The notes: generated from the letters alone by a model not told the origin. A stretch of DNA of 64,000 bases from Selenomonas ruminantium subsp. ruminantium ATCC 12561 (GCF_000424065.1 NZ_AUJE01000010.1:44636-108635), one strand, 5' to 3'. Shown: positions 7,050 through 15,790, numbered from the stretch's first letter. A program made the numbers and translations.

Positions 7050-7487
7050 ATGGAAAATAAGGATTTGCTTGAAAAAATCAAGAACCTCCTTGGCATGGAA
7101 TCTGAACAGGCACCGGCAGAGCCGCAGGCTCTCGGTGGTGTGCAGGATGAAGCCAAGGACCCTGTTGTGGCAGAACGTGAACGCCTGCTGGCGCTTGACG
7201 CTCTCGATGACCACAAAAATGGCGTTGTCACGAAGATGGTAAACGCCGCAAAAACAAATGGCTCTACTGTTGAACAGGTTAAGCCGTTTATCGATGCTCT
7301 TCGCGAGGATGGAGCACAGCAGGATGAACAGACCAAAGTTCTGGATGCTATTAAAAATCTGATTAAAGATGAAATGGAATCCGGTGCGCAGCAGGTCAGC
7401 CCGTCCGCCCCAAAGGCTACGTCCGCCGATAAAAAGCAGGCCGCCATCGATGAAGTTGTTAATCTGGCGAATCAGAAAAGAGGTTGA
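7050..7487 (+). CDS. Scaffold domain, 3' part of split protease gene
   Basis: A 145-residue, highly charged, helical protein (MENKDLLEKIKNLLG at the start; Gln/Ala/Glu-rich middle; ALDDHKNGVVTKMVNAAKTNG; Lys-rich end). It resembles the C-terminal scaffolding part of phage ClpP-type protease-scaffold fusions. In lambda the scaffold Nu3 is made from an internal start inside the protease gene, and this ATG, behind AGTGAGG, may be such a start that still works after the insertion. The frame is open upstream to about 7008, within the element. It would guide capsid assembly and then be degraded. Confidence 0.75.
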   Translation: MENKDLLEKIKNLLGMESEQAPAEPQALGGVQDEAKDPVVAERERLLALDALDDHKNGVVTKMVNAAKTNGSTVEQVKPFIDALREDGAQQDEQTKVLDAIKNLIKDEMESGAQQVSPSAPKATSADKKQAAIDEVVNLANQKRG

Positions 7488-7492
7488 GAAAT

Positions 7493-7858
7493 ATGGCAGG
7501 TATGGAAACAATGGCCGGCGTAACCTTTGATGGTCTTTTCGCGGGCCCCGAAAAAGAAGTATTCACGAAGAATGTAACCGTTAAATCCGGCGAGAACGTA
7601 AAGCGCGGCGCTCTGTTGAGCTTTGACGCTAATGGCAAAGTTATTGCTACTCCGGCTGCTTCCGGTGATGACCCGGCTGGCGTTGCAGTATTTGTAGCTG
7701 CCGAAGATATTAACGCAGCTACGGCCGATAAGGTTGGTACCGTATTTACTTCTGGTTACTTTAACCGTGAGGCCCTTATCGCTGTTACTGGCGATACGGT
7801 TGGTGCGCATGAAGAAGAACTGCGTTCCGTTGGCATTTATCTTTCTTCCGAAAAGTAA
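7493..7858 (+). CDS. Head decoration protein (lambda gpD type)
   Basis: 121 residues from the ATG at 7493; a TTG at 7484 is in frame. The pattern TVKSGENVKRGALLSFDANGKVIATPAASGDDPAGVAVF is typical of gpD-like decoration trimers, which bind the expanded capsid and stabilise it against DNA pressure. It lies between scaffold and major capsid genes, the usual place. The start was chosen for the AGGTTGAG 5 bp upstream. Confidence 0.85.
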   Translation: MAGMETMAGVTFDGLFAGPEKEVFTKNVTVKSGENVKRGALLSFDANGKVIATPAASGDDPAGVAVFVAAEDINAATADKVGTVFTSGYFNREALIAVTGDTVGAHEEELRSVGIYLSSEK

Positions 7859-7876
7859 GCAAAGGAGGCTACACTA

Positions 7877-8932
7877 ATGGCTATTGAACTTAAAGATACT
7901 GTATCCTTGATGCAGGCAATGGAGCGAATCAAAGCTCCTGCTACGACGCTTGTTGATACGTTTTTCCCGAATATCCCGACTCCGGCTGTGACCAGTAAGA
8001 TTATGGTCGAATACCGCAAAGGTAATCGCCGTCTGGCCCCGTTTGTTGTTGAAGGCGCTAAGGGCCTTAACGTTTCCCGCGAAGGTTCCAACGTGAACAT
8101 TTACGAGCCGCCCATGGTTGCTCCCCGTCGCACGGTATCCCCGGAAGACATCGAACAGCGTGGCTTTGGTGAAAGCATCTATTCCGCAAAGACTGCCGCC
8201 CAGCGTGCTACTGAAATTCAGGCTCGTGACCTTGCAGAACTGCAGGCCATGATTCTGAATCGTAAAAATCAGATGGCTGCAGAAGTGCTGAAAACCGGCG
8301 CTTACACCATTAACGGCTATGCTGATGACGGGGTAACCGCTAAGGTAGCTACCATCTCATTCGGTACTGTTCAGATCATTACCCCGACGACCGAATGGGA
8401 TCAGGCAGGTGCTACCATCTATGCCGATATTAAGAATGCATCCGAAATGGTGCAGGAAAATGCGGGCATGGTTCCGACAGTTGCCTTGGTTGGTAAGAAC
8501 ATCGGCGCGTATTTGCTTGGTAACACGGAAATCATGAAGTGGTTGTCTGTTCCGAACAATAACAATCTGGCTCTGATGAGCATTCAGCCGCGCATCACTT
8601 CTCCCCAGGTTATGCGTATCGGTTTCATCGCAAGCCTCAATCTGGAAGTGTTCGCCTATATGGAAACTTATCTGGATGACAGCGGCAACGTGGTTCCGTT
8701 CCTGGGCGATAATGATGTTATCGTCGGTGTACCGGGTCGTGGCCGTCAGCTCCATGGTGCCGTAAACCTTATCAACGATGAGGAAACCGGCTTTGAAACC
8801 TACTCCGGTTTGTATGTTCCGAAATACGCCGCATCCAAAAACTCTAACACGATGAGCCTCACGGTATACAGCCGTTTTCTGCTGGCTCCTGAGTTCATGG
8901 ATGACTGGGTATACATCAAAGCGAAAGCGTGA
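7877..8932 (+). CDS. Major capsid protein (lambda gpE type)
   Basis: A 351-residue capsid protein of the lambda GpE family: an N-terminal arm (SLMQAMERIKAPATTLVDTFFP), then VEYRKGNRRLAPFV, a helical segment (TAAQRATEIQARDLAELQAMILNRKNQMAAE) and the closing fold with SLTVYSRFLLAPEFMDDWVYIKA. It forms the icosahedral shell. The RBS AAAGGAGG (7860-7867) is strong, as expected of the most abundant structural protein. The final codon overlaps a possible GTG start of the next gene. Confidence 0.92.
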   Translation: MAIELKDTVSLMQAMERIKAPATTLVDTFFPNIPTPAVTSKIMVEYRKGNRRLAPFVVEGAKGLNVSREGSNVNIYEPPMVAPRRTVSPEDIEQRGFGESIYSAKTAAQRATEIQARDLAELQAMILNRKNQMAAEVLKTGAYTINGYADDGVTAKVATISFGTVQIITPTTEWDQAGATIYADIKNASEMVQENAGMVPTVALVGKNIGAYLLGNTEIMKWLSVPNNNNLALMSIQPRITSPQVMRIGFIASLNLEVFAYMETYLDDSGNVVPFLGDNDVIVGVPGRGRQLHGAVNLINDEETGFETYSGLYVPKYAASKNSNTMSLTVYSRFLLAPEFMDDWVYIKAKA

Positions 8933-8937
8933 CCCGT

Positions 8938-9183
8938 ATGAATGTAAGGATTATTCGCGGCTATGTATCGCATAAGACGAATCTTTACTCTGTAGGTGAT
9001 GTAATCGACCTTCAGGAGCAGGATGCAAAGCGTCTCATTGTTGAAGGTGTCGTTGAAGCAGTGGAAGAAAAAGTTGTCGAAGCTGCTGCTCCAAAACAGG
9101 AGCAGGTCAATACGGCAATAGAAGATGCTGTTCTTCCTGTTGCTGACCCTGTTGCCAGCGTTAAGAAAGGCAAGAAAAAATGA
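8938..9183 (+). CDS. Small head-region phage protein
   Basis: 81 residues from the ATG at 8938; the overlapping GTG at 8929 is the alternative start. No clear RBS is seen, so translation is probably coupled to the capsid gene. The N-terminal half (VRIIRGYVSHKTNLYSVGDVIDL, then DAKRLIVEGVVEAV) looks like a small beta-barrel fold seen in many phage proteins after the capsid gene. The rest is low-complexity Ala/Val/Glu with a lysine-rich end (KKGKKK). The last base triplet overlaps the next ATG. Function is unknown. Confidence 0.65.
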   Translation: MNVRIIRGYVSHKTNLYSVGDVIDLQEQDAKRLIVEGVVEAVEEKVVEAAAPKQEQVNTAIEDAVLPVADPVASVKKGKKK

Positions 9184-9512
9184 GCACATTCAAGGAGCTT
9201 GCGGAAGGGGATGACCTGGATATTTTCATCAATGCAGAGGAGTTTTCTTCCGCACATGAAATCAATGGCATTATGGTAAATGCTGTATTTCAAGGACTGA
9301 CCACTAAGGAGCTTCTGCTAAATCCCAGAAATACGCCGGAGTTTGACAGCATGCATGGCCACACAGTTATCCTGCATATCAAAACAAAGGATATGCCTGT
9401 ACAGGTCGTGCATGGCAATGTCATTCAGGTGGACGGAGAGATGTACCGCGTGGCTGATGTGGTGGAGGACATGGGCATTACAACACTCACGCTGGAGGTG
9501 GATGCACTATGA
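9180..9512 (+). CDS. Head-tail attachment protein (gpFII-like)
   Basis: A 110-residue beta-rich protein. It resembles the lambda gpFII/Gifsy head-tail attachment family: N-terminal helix, DIFINAEEFSSAHEINGI, and closing strands with GEMYRVADVVEDMGITTLTLEV. It would sit at the head-tail interface. It overlaps the genes on both sides by four bases (ATGA), a mark of tight translational coupling across the neck genes. Confidence 0.7.
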   Translation: MSTFKELAEGDDLDIFINAEEFSSAHEINGIMVNAVFQGLTTKELLLNPRNTPEFDSMHGHTVILHIKTKDMPVQVVHGNVIQVDGEMYRVADVVEDMGITTLTLEVDAL

Positions 9513-10045
9513 GTCTTGAGGTGGATTTGAAGGATATCGAAAAGGCAAAACGATTGCTGGGACTTTGTCCTTTGCAGTTAGAACTGGCGCAGGCTGCCGC
9601 AATGAATCGAGCAATCCTCGGAGGAAGGACCGCACTGTCCAAAGGAATCCGTGAGCAGTATATCATCCCTGCCTCAACGGTTAAGGGGAAGATGACGATG
9701 AAGAAGGCGAGAGGTGGATTGCTTCAAGCATCTCTTACTGTGAAAGGTTCACCGATTGACCTGATGAAATTCCGAACAAGAATTTCCAAACATGGTGTCT
9801 TTGCCCAGGTAAAACGGGGAGGCGGCGGGAGCCTGCCACATTCCTTCTTTGTTGGAACAGGTCGTGCAGGCATCTATCATCGAGCGTCAGAATCAAGGCT
9901 GCCGATTCAGAGGGAATTTGGTCCATCTGTCCCGCAGATGGCAGGAGAGAGGCATGTGTCCGAATCCGTATCCGACCGTATGAAGGAGGTCATGGAGACA
10001 AGGCTTTCTCATGAGATTTCTGTAAGATTGGAGCGATTGATATGA
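9509..10045 (+). CDS. Tail completion protein (minor tail protein Z-like)
   Basis: 178 residues. The N-terminal helix-rich part (AAAMNRAILGGRTALSKGIREQYII) and the middle KGSPIDLMKFRTRISKHGVFAQVKRG followed by LPHSFFVG fit the GPZ minor tail protein family found in phages with lambda-type heads. Such proteins connect the tail to the head. It lies in the neck cluster and overlaps its neighbours by four bases at both ends. Confidence 0.75.
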   Translation: MSLEVDLKDIEKAKRLLGLCPLQLELAQAAAMNRAILGGRTALSKGIREQYIIPASTVKGKMTMKKARGGLLQASLTVKGSPIDLMKFRTRISKHGVFAQVKRGGGGSLPHSFFVGTGRAGIYHRASESRLPIQREFGPSVPQMAGERHVSESVSDRMKEVMETRLSHEISVRLERLI

Positions 10046-10536
10046 CACCAATTGCTTGTGCAAAGGCATTGTCTGAATTTCTTCAGGAGAAGTTTGATTC
10101 CAGTGATTTCACGCCAACGGATGAAAAGACTGCTGGCAATGGTATTACCATCCGTGATGGATTCCTGCCGAAGAAATTAACCGCTCAGGAAAAAGCCAAA
10201 CAAGACCCATGTATCGTCATCCGTCCTGTGGAGATTACCGACACGCATGAGGATTCACAGGTAAAGTTGCAGCTTTTGGCAGTCACTTATAACAGCGACA
10301 TGGAAAATGGTCATTTGGAGCTTTATCACATTATGGAATATGTTCGGCAAGTGTTGGAGCAGAATCCAATCATTGCCGAATTATTTATGCTGCAGATGCC
10401 GGTCAAGACCATTATTCCCGAAGACCAGCCTTGGCCGGAATGGTGGGCTTATATGGAGCTTACCTATACGGTCGGACTGCCTGGAATGAGCATCAACCGT
10501 GCGCTGATTAACGATGTATATTACAAAACGAGGTGA
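10042..10536 (+). CDS. Neck/tail terminator-like phage protein
   Basis: 164 residues with the pattern PCIVIRPVEITDTHEDSQVKLQLLAVTYNSDMENGHLELYHIMEYVRQVL. The position (after gpZ-like, before the sheath) and size fit a tail terminator or completion protein. I do not recognise an exact family. The start overlaps the upstream stop. Confidence 0.65.
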   Translation: MTPIACAKALSEFLQEKFDSSDFTPTDEKTAGNGITIRDGFLPKKLTAQEKAKQDPCIVIRPVEITDTHEDSQVKLQLLAVTYNSDMENGHLELYHIMEYVRQVLEQNPIIAELFMLQMPVKTIIPEDQPWPEWWAYMELTYTVGLPGMSINRALINDVYYKTR

Positions 10537-10542
10537 ATGAAA

Positions 10543-10794
10543 ATGGCGAAACGAACGAATACTGTGACCCAGTCGATGTATATCGGGCCGAATGTCCGCA
10601 AGCATGGATTGGTTCAGTATCGTGTCTATCGTGGGGATATCAGCTCTGTTTTCGGAGAGCTTTCCAAGACGTATCCCTTAATCCGTCAGCTGGTTGTCCC
10701 GTTGTCGGATATTGCCACGGCAAAGGCGAAGATGGAAACGCCGGGCACGCCGCAGTATCTGGCGTGTCAGCAGATTTTAGGAGGTGAAGCATAA
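10543..10794 (+). CDS. Small phage protein before the tail sheath
   Basis: 83 residues from the ATG at 10543, preferred over 10537 because GAGGTG (10530-10535) gives normal spacing only to the later ATG. It is basic at the start (MAKRTNTVTQSMYIGPNVRKHGLVQYRVYRG) and has KTYPLIRQLVVPLSDIATAKAKM later. No family was recognised. Such ORFs are common before sheath genes in P2/Mu-like tails. Its stop overlaps the sheath start. Confidence 0.65.
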   Translation: MAKRTNTVTQSMYIGPNVRKHGLVQYRVYRGDISSVFGELSKTYPLIRQLVVPLSDIATAKAKMETPGTPQYLACQQILGGEA

Positions 10795-12239
10795 TGGCAT
10801 ATAAACATGGTATTTACGGCAGTGAGGTTCCAACATCGCTCATTCCGATGACACAGGTCAATGCAGGACTTCCTGTAGTTGTAGGTACGGCACCGGTTCA
10901 TTTGGCTGAATCTGCTGCCAAACCGAATACTCCGGTACTTTGCTATAAGTACGATGAGGCTGTAGAAGCCTTTGGCTATTCGGAGGAATGGGGAAAGTAC
11001 ACGCTCTGTGAATTTATGAAGTCCCATTTCTCGCTCTTCAATGTGGCTCCGGTCGTATTCATCAACGTTCTCGACCCGTCAATCCATAAAGAGACGGTAA
11101 CGGATGCTACGGTTACGATGACGGATAAGATCGGTAAGGTAAATGCACCCGTTATTCTGAGCACATTACAGGTCAAGGCAACGGCAGACGGTGATGCGAA
11201 GACGCTGAACGTAGATTATACAGCAGGCTATGATTCAGATGGTGAGCTTGTCATCACGGCACTGGATGGCGGCAGCCTGGAAAGTGCAACGAGCATCCAT
11301 GTCACGTATGATGCCGTAGATGCATCAAAGGTAGAGTCCTCCGATATTGTAGGTGGTGTTGATACCTCTACGGGAGCTTACATGGGGCTTGAGTGTGTAG
11401 CTCAGGTCTATCCGAAGTTCGGCCTTATTCCGGGGCTTATCCTTGCACCCGGCTGGTCCCATAACAGTGAAGTCGCCGCGGTCATGGTGGCGAAGTCCAC
11501 GAAAATCAATGCCCGTTTTGAAGCAGTGGCACTCGCGGATATTTCTGCTACGGAAGTTACGAAATATACCGACGCCCCTGCATGGAAGAATCAGAATAAT
11601 TTCGTAGATCTGCAGCTGGTTGCCTGCTGGCCCAAGGTGTCCCTCAGTGGCAGGAAATACCATCTGTCCACTCAGCTGGCAGGTGTCATCGGTGTAACGG
11701 ATGGAAATAACAACGACATTCCATTCAAGTCCCCGTCCAATGAGTCGCTGAAATGTGATTCTACGGTGTTGGATGACGGCACGGAAATTGTGCTGGATGT
11801 CGAGACGGGAGCGTATCTCAATGGTCAGGGGATTGTCACGGCCATCAATGAAGGTGGATGGGTAGCATGGGGCAATCGCACGAGCTGTTACCCGGGCAAT
11901 ACGGATGTGAAAGATGCATTTATCGCTCTTCGTCGTATGTTCTGCTGGGTAAACAATACGCTGATTACGACCTTTTGGTCGAAAATCGATGAGCCGACGA
12001 ACAAGCGCCTGATTGCTACTATCGTGGATTCGGCCAATATCTGGCTGAACGGCTTGGTGGCACGAGGTTACCTGCTTGGTGGGCGTGTGGAATTCCGTGA
12101 GGATGAGAATACCGTCACGGAGCTGATGGATGGCATCATCCGTTTTCATGTTTACTATACGCCGCCGTCTCCTGCACGCGATATCGAATTTGTACAGGAA
12201 TACGATACGAACTATGTGAAGACACTGTTTGAGGAATGA
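10794..12239 (+). CDS. Contractile tail sheath protein
   Basis: A 481-residue protein of the P2 FI/Mu-like sheath family. The start (HGIYGSEVPTSLIPMTQVNAGLPVVVGTAPVHLAE) and end (GIIRFHVYYTPPSPARDIEFVQEYDTNYVKTLFEE) are typical of the sheath core. Sheath subunits form the outer cylinder that contracts and drives the tube through the cell envelope, so the phage is a myovirus despite its lambda-like head. RBS GGAGGTG. Confidence 0.92.
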   Translation: MAYKHGIYGSEVPTSLIPMTQVNAGLPVVVGTAPVHLAESAAKPNTPVLCYKYDEAVEAFGYSEEWGKYTLCEFMKSHFSLFNVAPVVFINVLDPSIHKETVTDATVTMTDKIGKVNAPVILSTLQVKATADGDAKTLNVDYTAGYDSDGELVITALDGGSLESATSIHVTYDAVDASKVESSDIVGGVDTSTGAYMGLECVAQVYPKFGLIPGLILAPGWSHNSEVAAVMVAKSTKINARFEAVALADISATEVTKYTDAPAWKNQNNFVDLQLVACWPKVSLSGRKYHLSTQLAGVIGVTDGNNNDIPFKSPSNESLKCDSTVLDDGTEIVLDVETGAYLNGQGIVTAINEGGWVAWGNRTSCYPGNTDVKDAFIALRRMFCWVNNTLITTFWSKIDEPTNKRLIATIVDSANIWLNGLVARGYLLGGRVEFREDENTVTELMDGIIRFHVYYTPPSPARDIEFVQEYDTNYVKTLFEE

Positions 12240-12254
12240 AGGGAGGGATAAGCT

Positions 12255-12779
12255 ATGCCATATAATGCAGTACGAGATAAACTGACCGACTATACCGTGT
12301 TCAAGGACGGCGACCAGCTTCTTGGTACAGCAGATATTACACTGCCGAATATTGAGTATCTGTCGGATACCATCAAAGGACCAGGAATTGCCGGTGAGGT
12401 AGATATGCCGACCATGGGTATGACAAGTTCCATGGGACTGGAAATCAACTGGAGAACCATCAACGCTGACCTGACGGAGCTTTCTGCGCCAAAGGCGCAT
12501 GACCTTGAGATGCGCGGCGCTCAGGCACATTATGACAGTGCTACGGGCCGCATTCATCAGATTCCTGTCATTATCAAGGTTCGCGCACTTCCGAAGACCA
12601 TGGAACTTGGTAAATTCGAGACCAGTTCCACCACCGAGTCCAAGAACTCGATGGAATGTGTATACATCAAGGTATCGTATGACGGAAAGACCAAGATTGA
12701 GATTGACAAGCTTGCCCGTGTATTCTATGTCAATGGCACGGATTACATGGCTGAGATTCGTCAGGCTCTTGGCTTGTAA
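12255..12779 (+). CDS. Tail tube protein (P2 FII type)
   Basis: 174 residues, FII-like. Motifs include YTVFKDGDQLLGTADITLPNIEYLSDTIKGPGIAGEVDMP and FETSSTTESKNSMECVYIKV, as in the myophage tube family. It polymerises into the rigid inner tube under the sheath. It follows the sheath gene by 15 bp with GGGAGG as RBS. Its stop overlaps the first in-frame ATG of the chaperone ORF. Confidence 0.9.
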   Translation: MPYNAVRDKLTDYTVFKDGDQLLGTADITLPNIEYLSDTIKGPGIAGEVDMPTMGMTSSMGLEINWRTINADLTELSAPKAHDLEMRGAQAHYDSATGRIHQIPVIIKVRALPKTMELGKFETSSTTESKNSMECVYIKVSYDGKTKIEIDKLARVFYVNGTDYMAEIRQALGL

Positions 12780-12790
12780 TGGAGGATGTA

Positions 12791-13078
12791 ATGAAACTGA
12801 AGCTGAAAAAGCCCATCACGGTAGATGGGCAGGAATATCAGGAACTGGATTTTGATTTCGATGGGCTTACTGGTGCTGACCTACTGAAGGCCAGAGCTGG
12901 CCTGTCTGATAATGCTGCTTATATGGATAACCTCCTGCCGGCGCTTTCTATGGACTTCCAGGCGAATGTCTCGGCGGAGGCTGCTAAGGTGAGCATCAAT
13001 GTCATCAAGGCCTTGCCTGCGAAAGACTTCATGAAAATCACGAAGGCGGCGCAGGATTTTTTATCCGACAAGGGCTGA
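12791..13078 (+). CDS. Tail assembly chaperone, short (0-frame) form
   Basis: 95 residues from the ATG at 12791, chosen for GGAGG at 12781-12785; the ORF also opens at 12779. It is a P2 gpE/lambda gpG-type protein with a beta-rich start (LKLKKPITVDGQEYQELDFDFDGLTGADLLKARA) and a helical C-terminus. These proteins coat the tape measure during tail assembly. Just before its stop it contains TTTTTTA (13057-13063), split as T TTT TTA, from which ribosomes can slip back to make the long form. Confidence 0.85.
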   Translation: MKLKLKKPITVDGQEYQELDFDFDGLTGADLLKARAGLSDNAAYMDNLLPALSMDFQANVSAEAAKVSINVIKALPAKDFMKITKAAQDFLSDKG

Positions 13079-13236
13079 ATGTGGAGGATATCAGCAGGAC
13101 TCTGCGGCAGACGGCTATCGGATTATCGCGGGCGACCTATACGCCGATATCATATTGGATGGCCATGCCTGTACGGGAACTATTCCCATGGGTAGAGACT
13201 GTCCTTGAAATACAAAACTCCAGCCAGAAATTCTGA
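12791..13236 (+). CDS. Tail assembly chaperone, -1 frameshift form (E')
   Basis: A -1 slip on TTTTTTA (13057-13063) continues the frame as IRQGLNVEDISRTLRQTAIG, then SRATYTPISYWMAMPVRELFPW and a short tail, ending at TGA 13234-13236. The extra 57 residues have the look of gpE'/gpGT extensions (LSRxTYTPISYWMAMPVRELF). The short and long forms are both needed in lambda- and P2-type tails. The heptamer, frame and conserved position before the tape measure gene are visible directly; use of the site is inferred from the family. Confidence 0.85.
13057..13063 (+). other. Programmed -1 frameshift site
   Basis: TTTTTTA is read 0-frame as T TTT TTA, a canonical X XXY YYZ slippery heptamer. It lies five codons before the 0-frame stop of the tail chaperone. 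Confidence 0.85.
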
Positions 13237-13254
13237 CTGGAGTCTTGTATTTTT
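13209..13254. terminator. Terminator at end of the chaperone E' frame
   Basis: AATACAA (13209-13215) and the following ACTCCAG/CAG blocks pair with CTG/CTGGAGT and TTGTATT (13245-13251), then T5. It overlaps the last codons of the E' frame. It stops at least part of rightward transcription and can also end the leftward gene at 13253-13528, whose stop codon is in its T-run. Confidence 0.75.
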
Positions 13255-13528
13255 ACCAATTAAGCCCTGATGGCTTGCGTTCCGGGTATTTGGTAAAATA
13301 CCAGCGCTGTAGGCGGGCATATAGATAACCGAGTGTAGATGCGATGAGGATACAGAGGGCAAGCAGGAACAAAAAGAGACCTGTTCCCATGGAAGACCAT
13401 GTATCTCCGATGATATAGTAAGCAACCAAGCCGACCATAATGGTCAGCAGAAACTTGATGATGAATTTGAAGAATGGGATGGACCAAAGCACACAGAGTA
13501 CCAATGCAATGAGAAATCCTTCTAGCAT
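13253..13528 (-). CDS. Membrane protein of reverse-strand phage cargo (moron)
   Basis: A 91-residue protein with three hydrophobic segments (about 5-24, 26-42, 47-68) and a short basic C-terminal tail (YARLQRWYFTKYPERKPSGLNW). It lies against the direction of the tail genes, between the chaperone and the tape measure, with its own extended -10 promoter (TGCTATAAT, 13551-13559), strong RBS (GGGAGGTG) and the shared terminator. This is the layout of a moron, a gene expressed from the lysogen that is not part of the virion. Superinfection exclusion is the likeliest job, by analogy only. No family recognised. Confidence 0.75.
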   Translation of the reverse strand: MLEGFLIALVLCVLWSIPFFKFIIKFLLTIMVGLVAYYIIGDTWSSMGTGLFLFLLALCILIASTLGYLYARLQRWYFTKYPERKPSGLNW

Positions 13529-13550
13529 ATAAGAACACCTCCCTGTTCTT

Positions 13551-13559
13551 ATTATAGCA
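13551..13559 (-). promoter_or_regulatory. Extended -10 promoter of the moron gene
   Basis: Minus strand TGCTATAAT, with the start codon 22 bp further on and GGGAGGTG between. A -35 is not clear. Confidence 0.6.
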
Positions 13560-13597
13560 TAATGGTTTGAATATTTGTGAAGAAAGGAGGAGGAAAT

Positions 13598-15790
13598 ATG
13601 GCAACAAAAGAAATGGCCATGGTCTTTGCGCTGAAAGGCGTGCTGGACAGCAGTTTCGGTAGTTCGGCAAAGACGGCGGCTCAGAGTTTCGGCAAGATAA
13701 AGTCGGAGGCAGCCAAGCTGAAGACGGCCATTCAGGAAACAGAACGGGCGCAGAAGATGTTGGACCAGGCATTCAAAGCTGGTGGTATGAGTGAAGCTAC
13801 TTACAAGAAACGAATGGCTGAAATGAAGGCAAACCTTAAAGAGTACAACAAAGCTCTGGGGGATGCATCCATGCAGCAGGCAAAACAGGCAAAAGGAAAG
13901 CTTGACGATGGTGGCGGTGGCATGTTTGACGGAATCGCAGGAGCCATCAGCAAGTATAAAGGCCTGATTGCAGTAGCGGCTCCTGTCTATGATATCTTAA
14001 AGCAATCCACAGAACAGGCGATGCACTTCGAATCCGTCATGGCGGATGTGCGGAAGGTGGTGGACTTTGATAGTCCTCAGCAGTTCAAGGATATGCAGAA
14101 TGATATCCTTAATCTGACCAAGACACTGCCGATGACAGCAGAAGATATTGCCAAGATTGTGGCTGCAGGTGGTCAGTCTGGCATTGCTCGTAAAGATTTG
14201 CTTTCTTTTGCAGAAGCCGCCGCTAAGATGGGGGTAGCCTTTGATATCACGGCAGAGCAGGCTGGCGATATGATGGCAAAATGGCGTACCGCATTCAAGC
14301 TTAATCAGACTGATGTGATCAGTTTGGCCGATAAGATTAACTATCTTGGCAACACGACCGCCGCAGCTGCACCTTTGATTTCTGATGTTGTTACCCGTAT
14401 TGGCCCGTTAGGAGAAATTGGTGGTGTAGCATCTGGCGAAATTGCAGCATTAGGTGCTTCAATGGTTGGTACTGGTGTTCAGTCTGATGTAGCAGCAACA
14501 GGCATCAAAAACTTAATACTCGGTATGGTTGCTGGCGAAGGTGCTACAAAATCACAGGCGGCAGCATTTAAGTCATTGGGGTTGAATGCTGTAACGATGG
14601 CCCAGAGAATGCAGAAAGATGCAAGGGGCGCCATTATAGATGTGTTCAAAGCAATCCAAAAGCTTGATAAATATCAGCAGGCTACTGTATTAGCGGATTT
14701 GTTCGGCAAGGAGTCTATTGGAGCTATTTCTCCATTACTAAGTAATTTAGATGCATTGCAGGATAACTTCAACAAGGTAGCAGACGCCAGCAAATATGCA
14801 GGTTCCATGCAATCGGAATTTGATGCACGATGCGAGACGACAGAGAACTCCATGAATCTTCTAAAAAATGCAGTCAGCAGGACAGCCATCAATCTTGGCA
14901 GTTTGTTCCTTCCTGCTGTGAAAAACGTGGTAGAAGGTATGGCTAATGCTATTGACCAGGCAACACAGTTTGTTCAGACTCATCAGGAACTTCTTCAGAA
15001 TATCGCGGCGGTGGCAGGGATTGTCGGTGCGGCAGTAGTTGCCTATAAGGGCTTTATTATCCTGCAATCCGCTATCCAGGCGTTCAGTATGCTGAGCGTT
15101 GTCCTGCGTTCTGCCGCTGCGGCGCAAGCACTTCTGAATACGGTCATGATGCTCAATCCACTTGGTCTTGTCATTGCGGCAGTAGCTGCGTTGGCAGCAG
15201 GGCTTTTCTATCTTTGGAATACAAATGAAGGGTTTCGTGCCGCAGTAATAGCTGCATGGGAAGCCGTATACAATACTGCAGTATGGGCATTCAATTCCGC
15301 TTATGATACCATCAGCAGTGCAATGAATGCGGCAGAGCAATATGTAGCAGATAAGATTGAGACCATCAAATCCGCATGGGAAAACCTTCGGGAATTCCTT
15401 GCTCATCCGATAGACGTCATTGTTCGTCATATCAATCAAGGTGTTTCTGCCGGTGGCGATGACTACGACAATGCCGGCATTGATTCGAACGCTACTGGTG
15501 GTATCTATGGCCAAGGCGCTTTCCTCACGACATTTGCGGAGACATCTCCTGAAGCGGCTATCCCGATTGACGGGTCACGTCGTGCAGAGTCCTTGTGGCG
15601 GCGCACAGGTGAAATGATGGGGTTGACTGGTGGTGGTGAATCCTTGAATGTATCCCTTTCCATCCCTGTTACCATACAGGGGAATGCTGACCATTCTACT
15701 GCGGTGGAGATTCAGCAGAATATTGATGCGGTGGTTGAACGGGCCTTGTCCCGTATTCAGCATCAGAGAGGACGTGTAAGCTATGCCTAA
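13598..15790 (+). CDS. Tail tape measure protein
   Basis: 730 residues from the ATG at 13598 (RBS AGGAGGA). The N-terminus (about 1-130) is Lys/Ala/Gln-rich coiled coil; the middle (about 155-480) has the TP901-type tape measure core with QFKDMQNDILNLTKTLPMTAEDIAKIVAAGGQSG. Then come hydrophobic transmembrane-like stretches (about 465-580: AAVAGIVGAAVVAYKGFIILQSAI and LGLVIAAVAALAAGLFYLW) and a C-terminus with GGIYGQGAFLTTFAETSPEAAIP. It sets tail length and helps the DNA channel form. Its 3' end overlaps gene X. Confidence 0.92.
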   Translation: MATKEMAMVFALKGVLDSSFGSSAKTAAQSFGKIKSEAAKLKTAIQETERAQKMLDQAFKAGGMSEATYKKRMAEMKANLKEYNKALGDASMQQAKQAKGKLDDGGGGMFDGIAGAISKYKGLIAVAAPVYDILKQSTEQAMHFESVMADVRKVVDFDSPQQFKDMQNDILNLTKTLPMTAEDIAKIVAAGGQSGIARKDLLSFAEAAAKMGVAFDITAEQAGDMMAKWRTAFKLNQTDVISLADKINYLGNTTAAAAPLISDVVTRIGPLGEIGGVASGEIAALGASMVGTGVQSDVAATGIKNLILGMVAGEGATKSQAAAFKSLGLNAVTMAQRMQKDARGAIIDVFKAIQKLDKYQQATVLADLFGKESIGAISPLLSNLDALQDNFNKVADASKYAGSMQSEFDARCETTENSMNLLKNAVSRTAINLGSLFLPAVKNVVEGMANAIDQATQFVQTHQELLQNIAAVAGIVGAAVVAYKGFIILQSAIQAFSMLSVVLRSAAAAQALLNTVMMLNPLGLVIAAVAALAAGLFYLWNTNEGFRAAVIAAWEAVYNTAVWAFNSAYDTISSAMNAAEQYVADKIETIKSAWENLREFLAHPIDVIVRHINQGVSAGGDDYDNAGIDSNATGGIYGQGAFLTTFAETSPEAAIPIDGSRRAESLWRRTGEMMGLTGGGESLNVSLSIPVTIQGNADHSTAVEIQQNIDAVVERALSRIQHQRGRVSYA

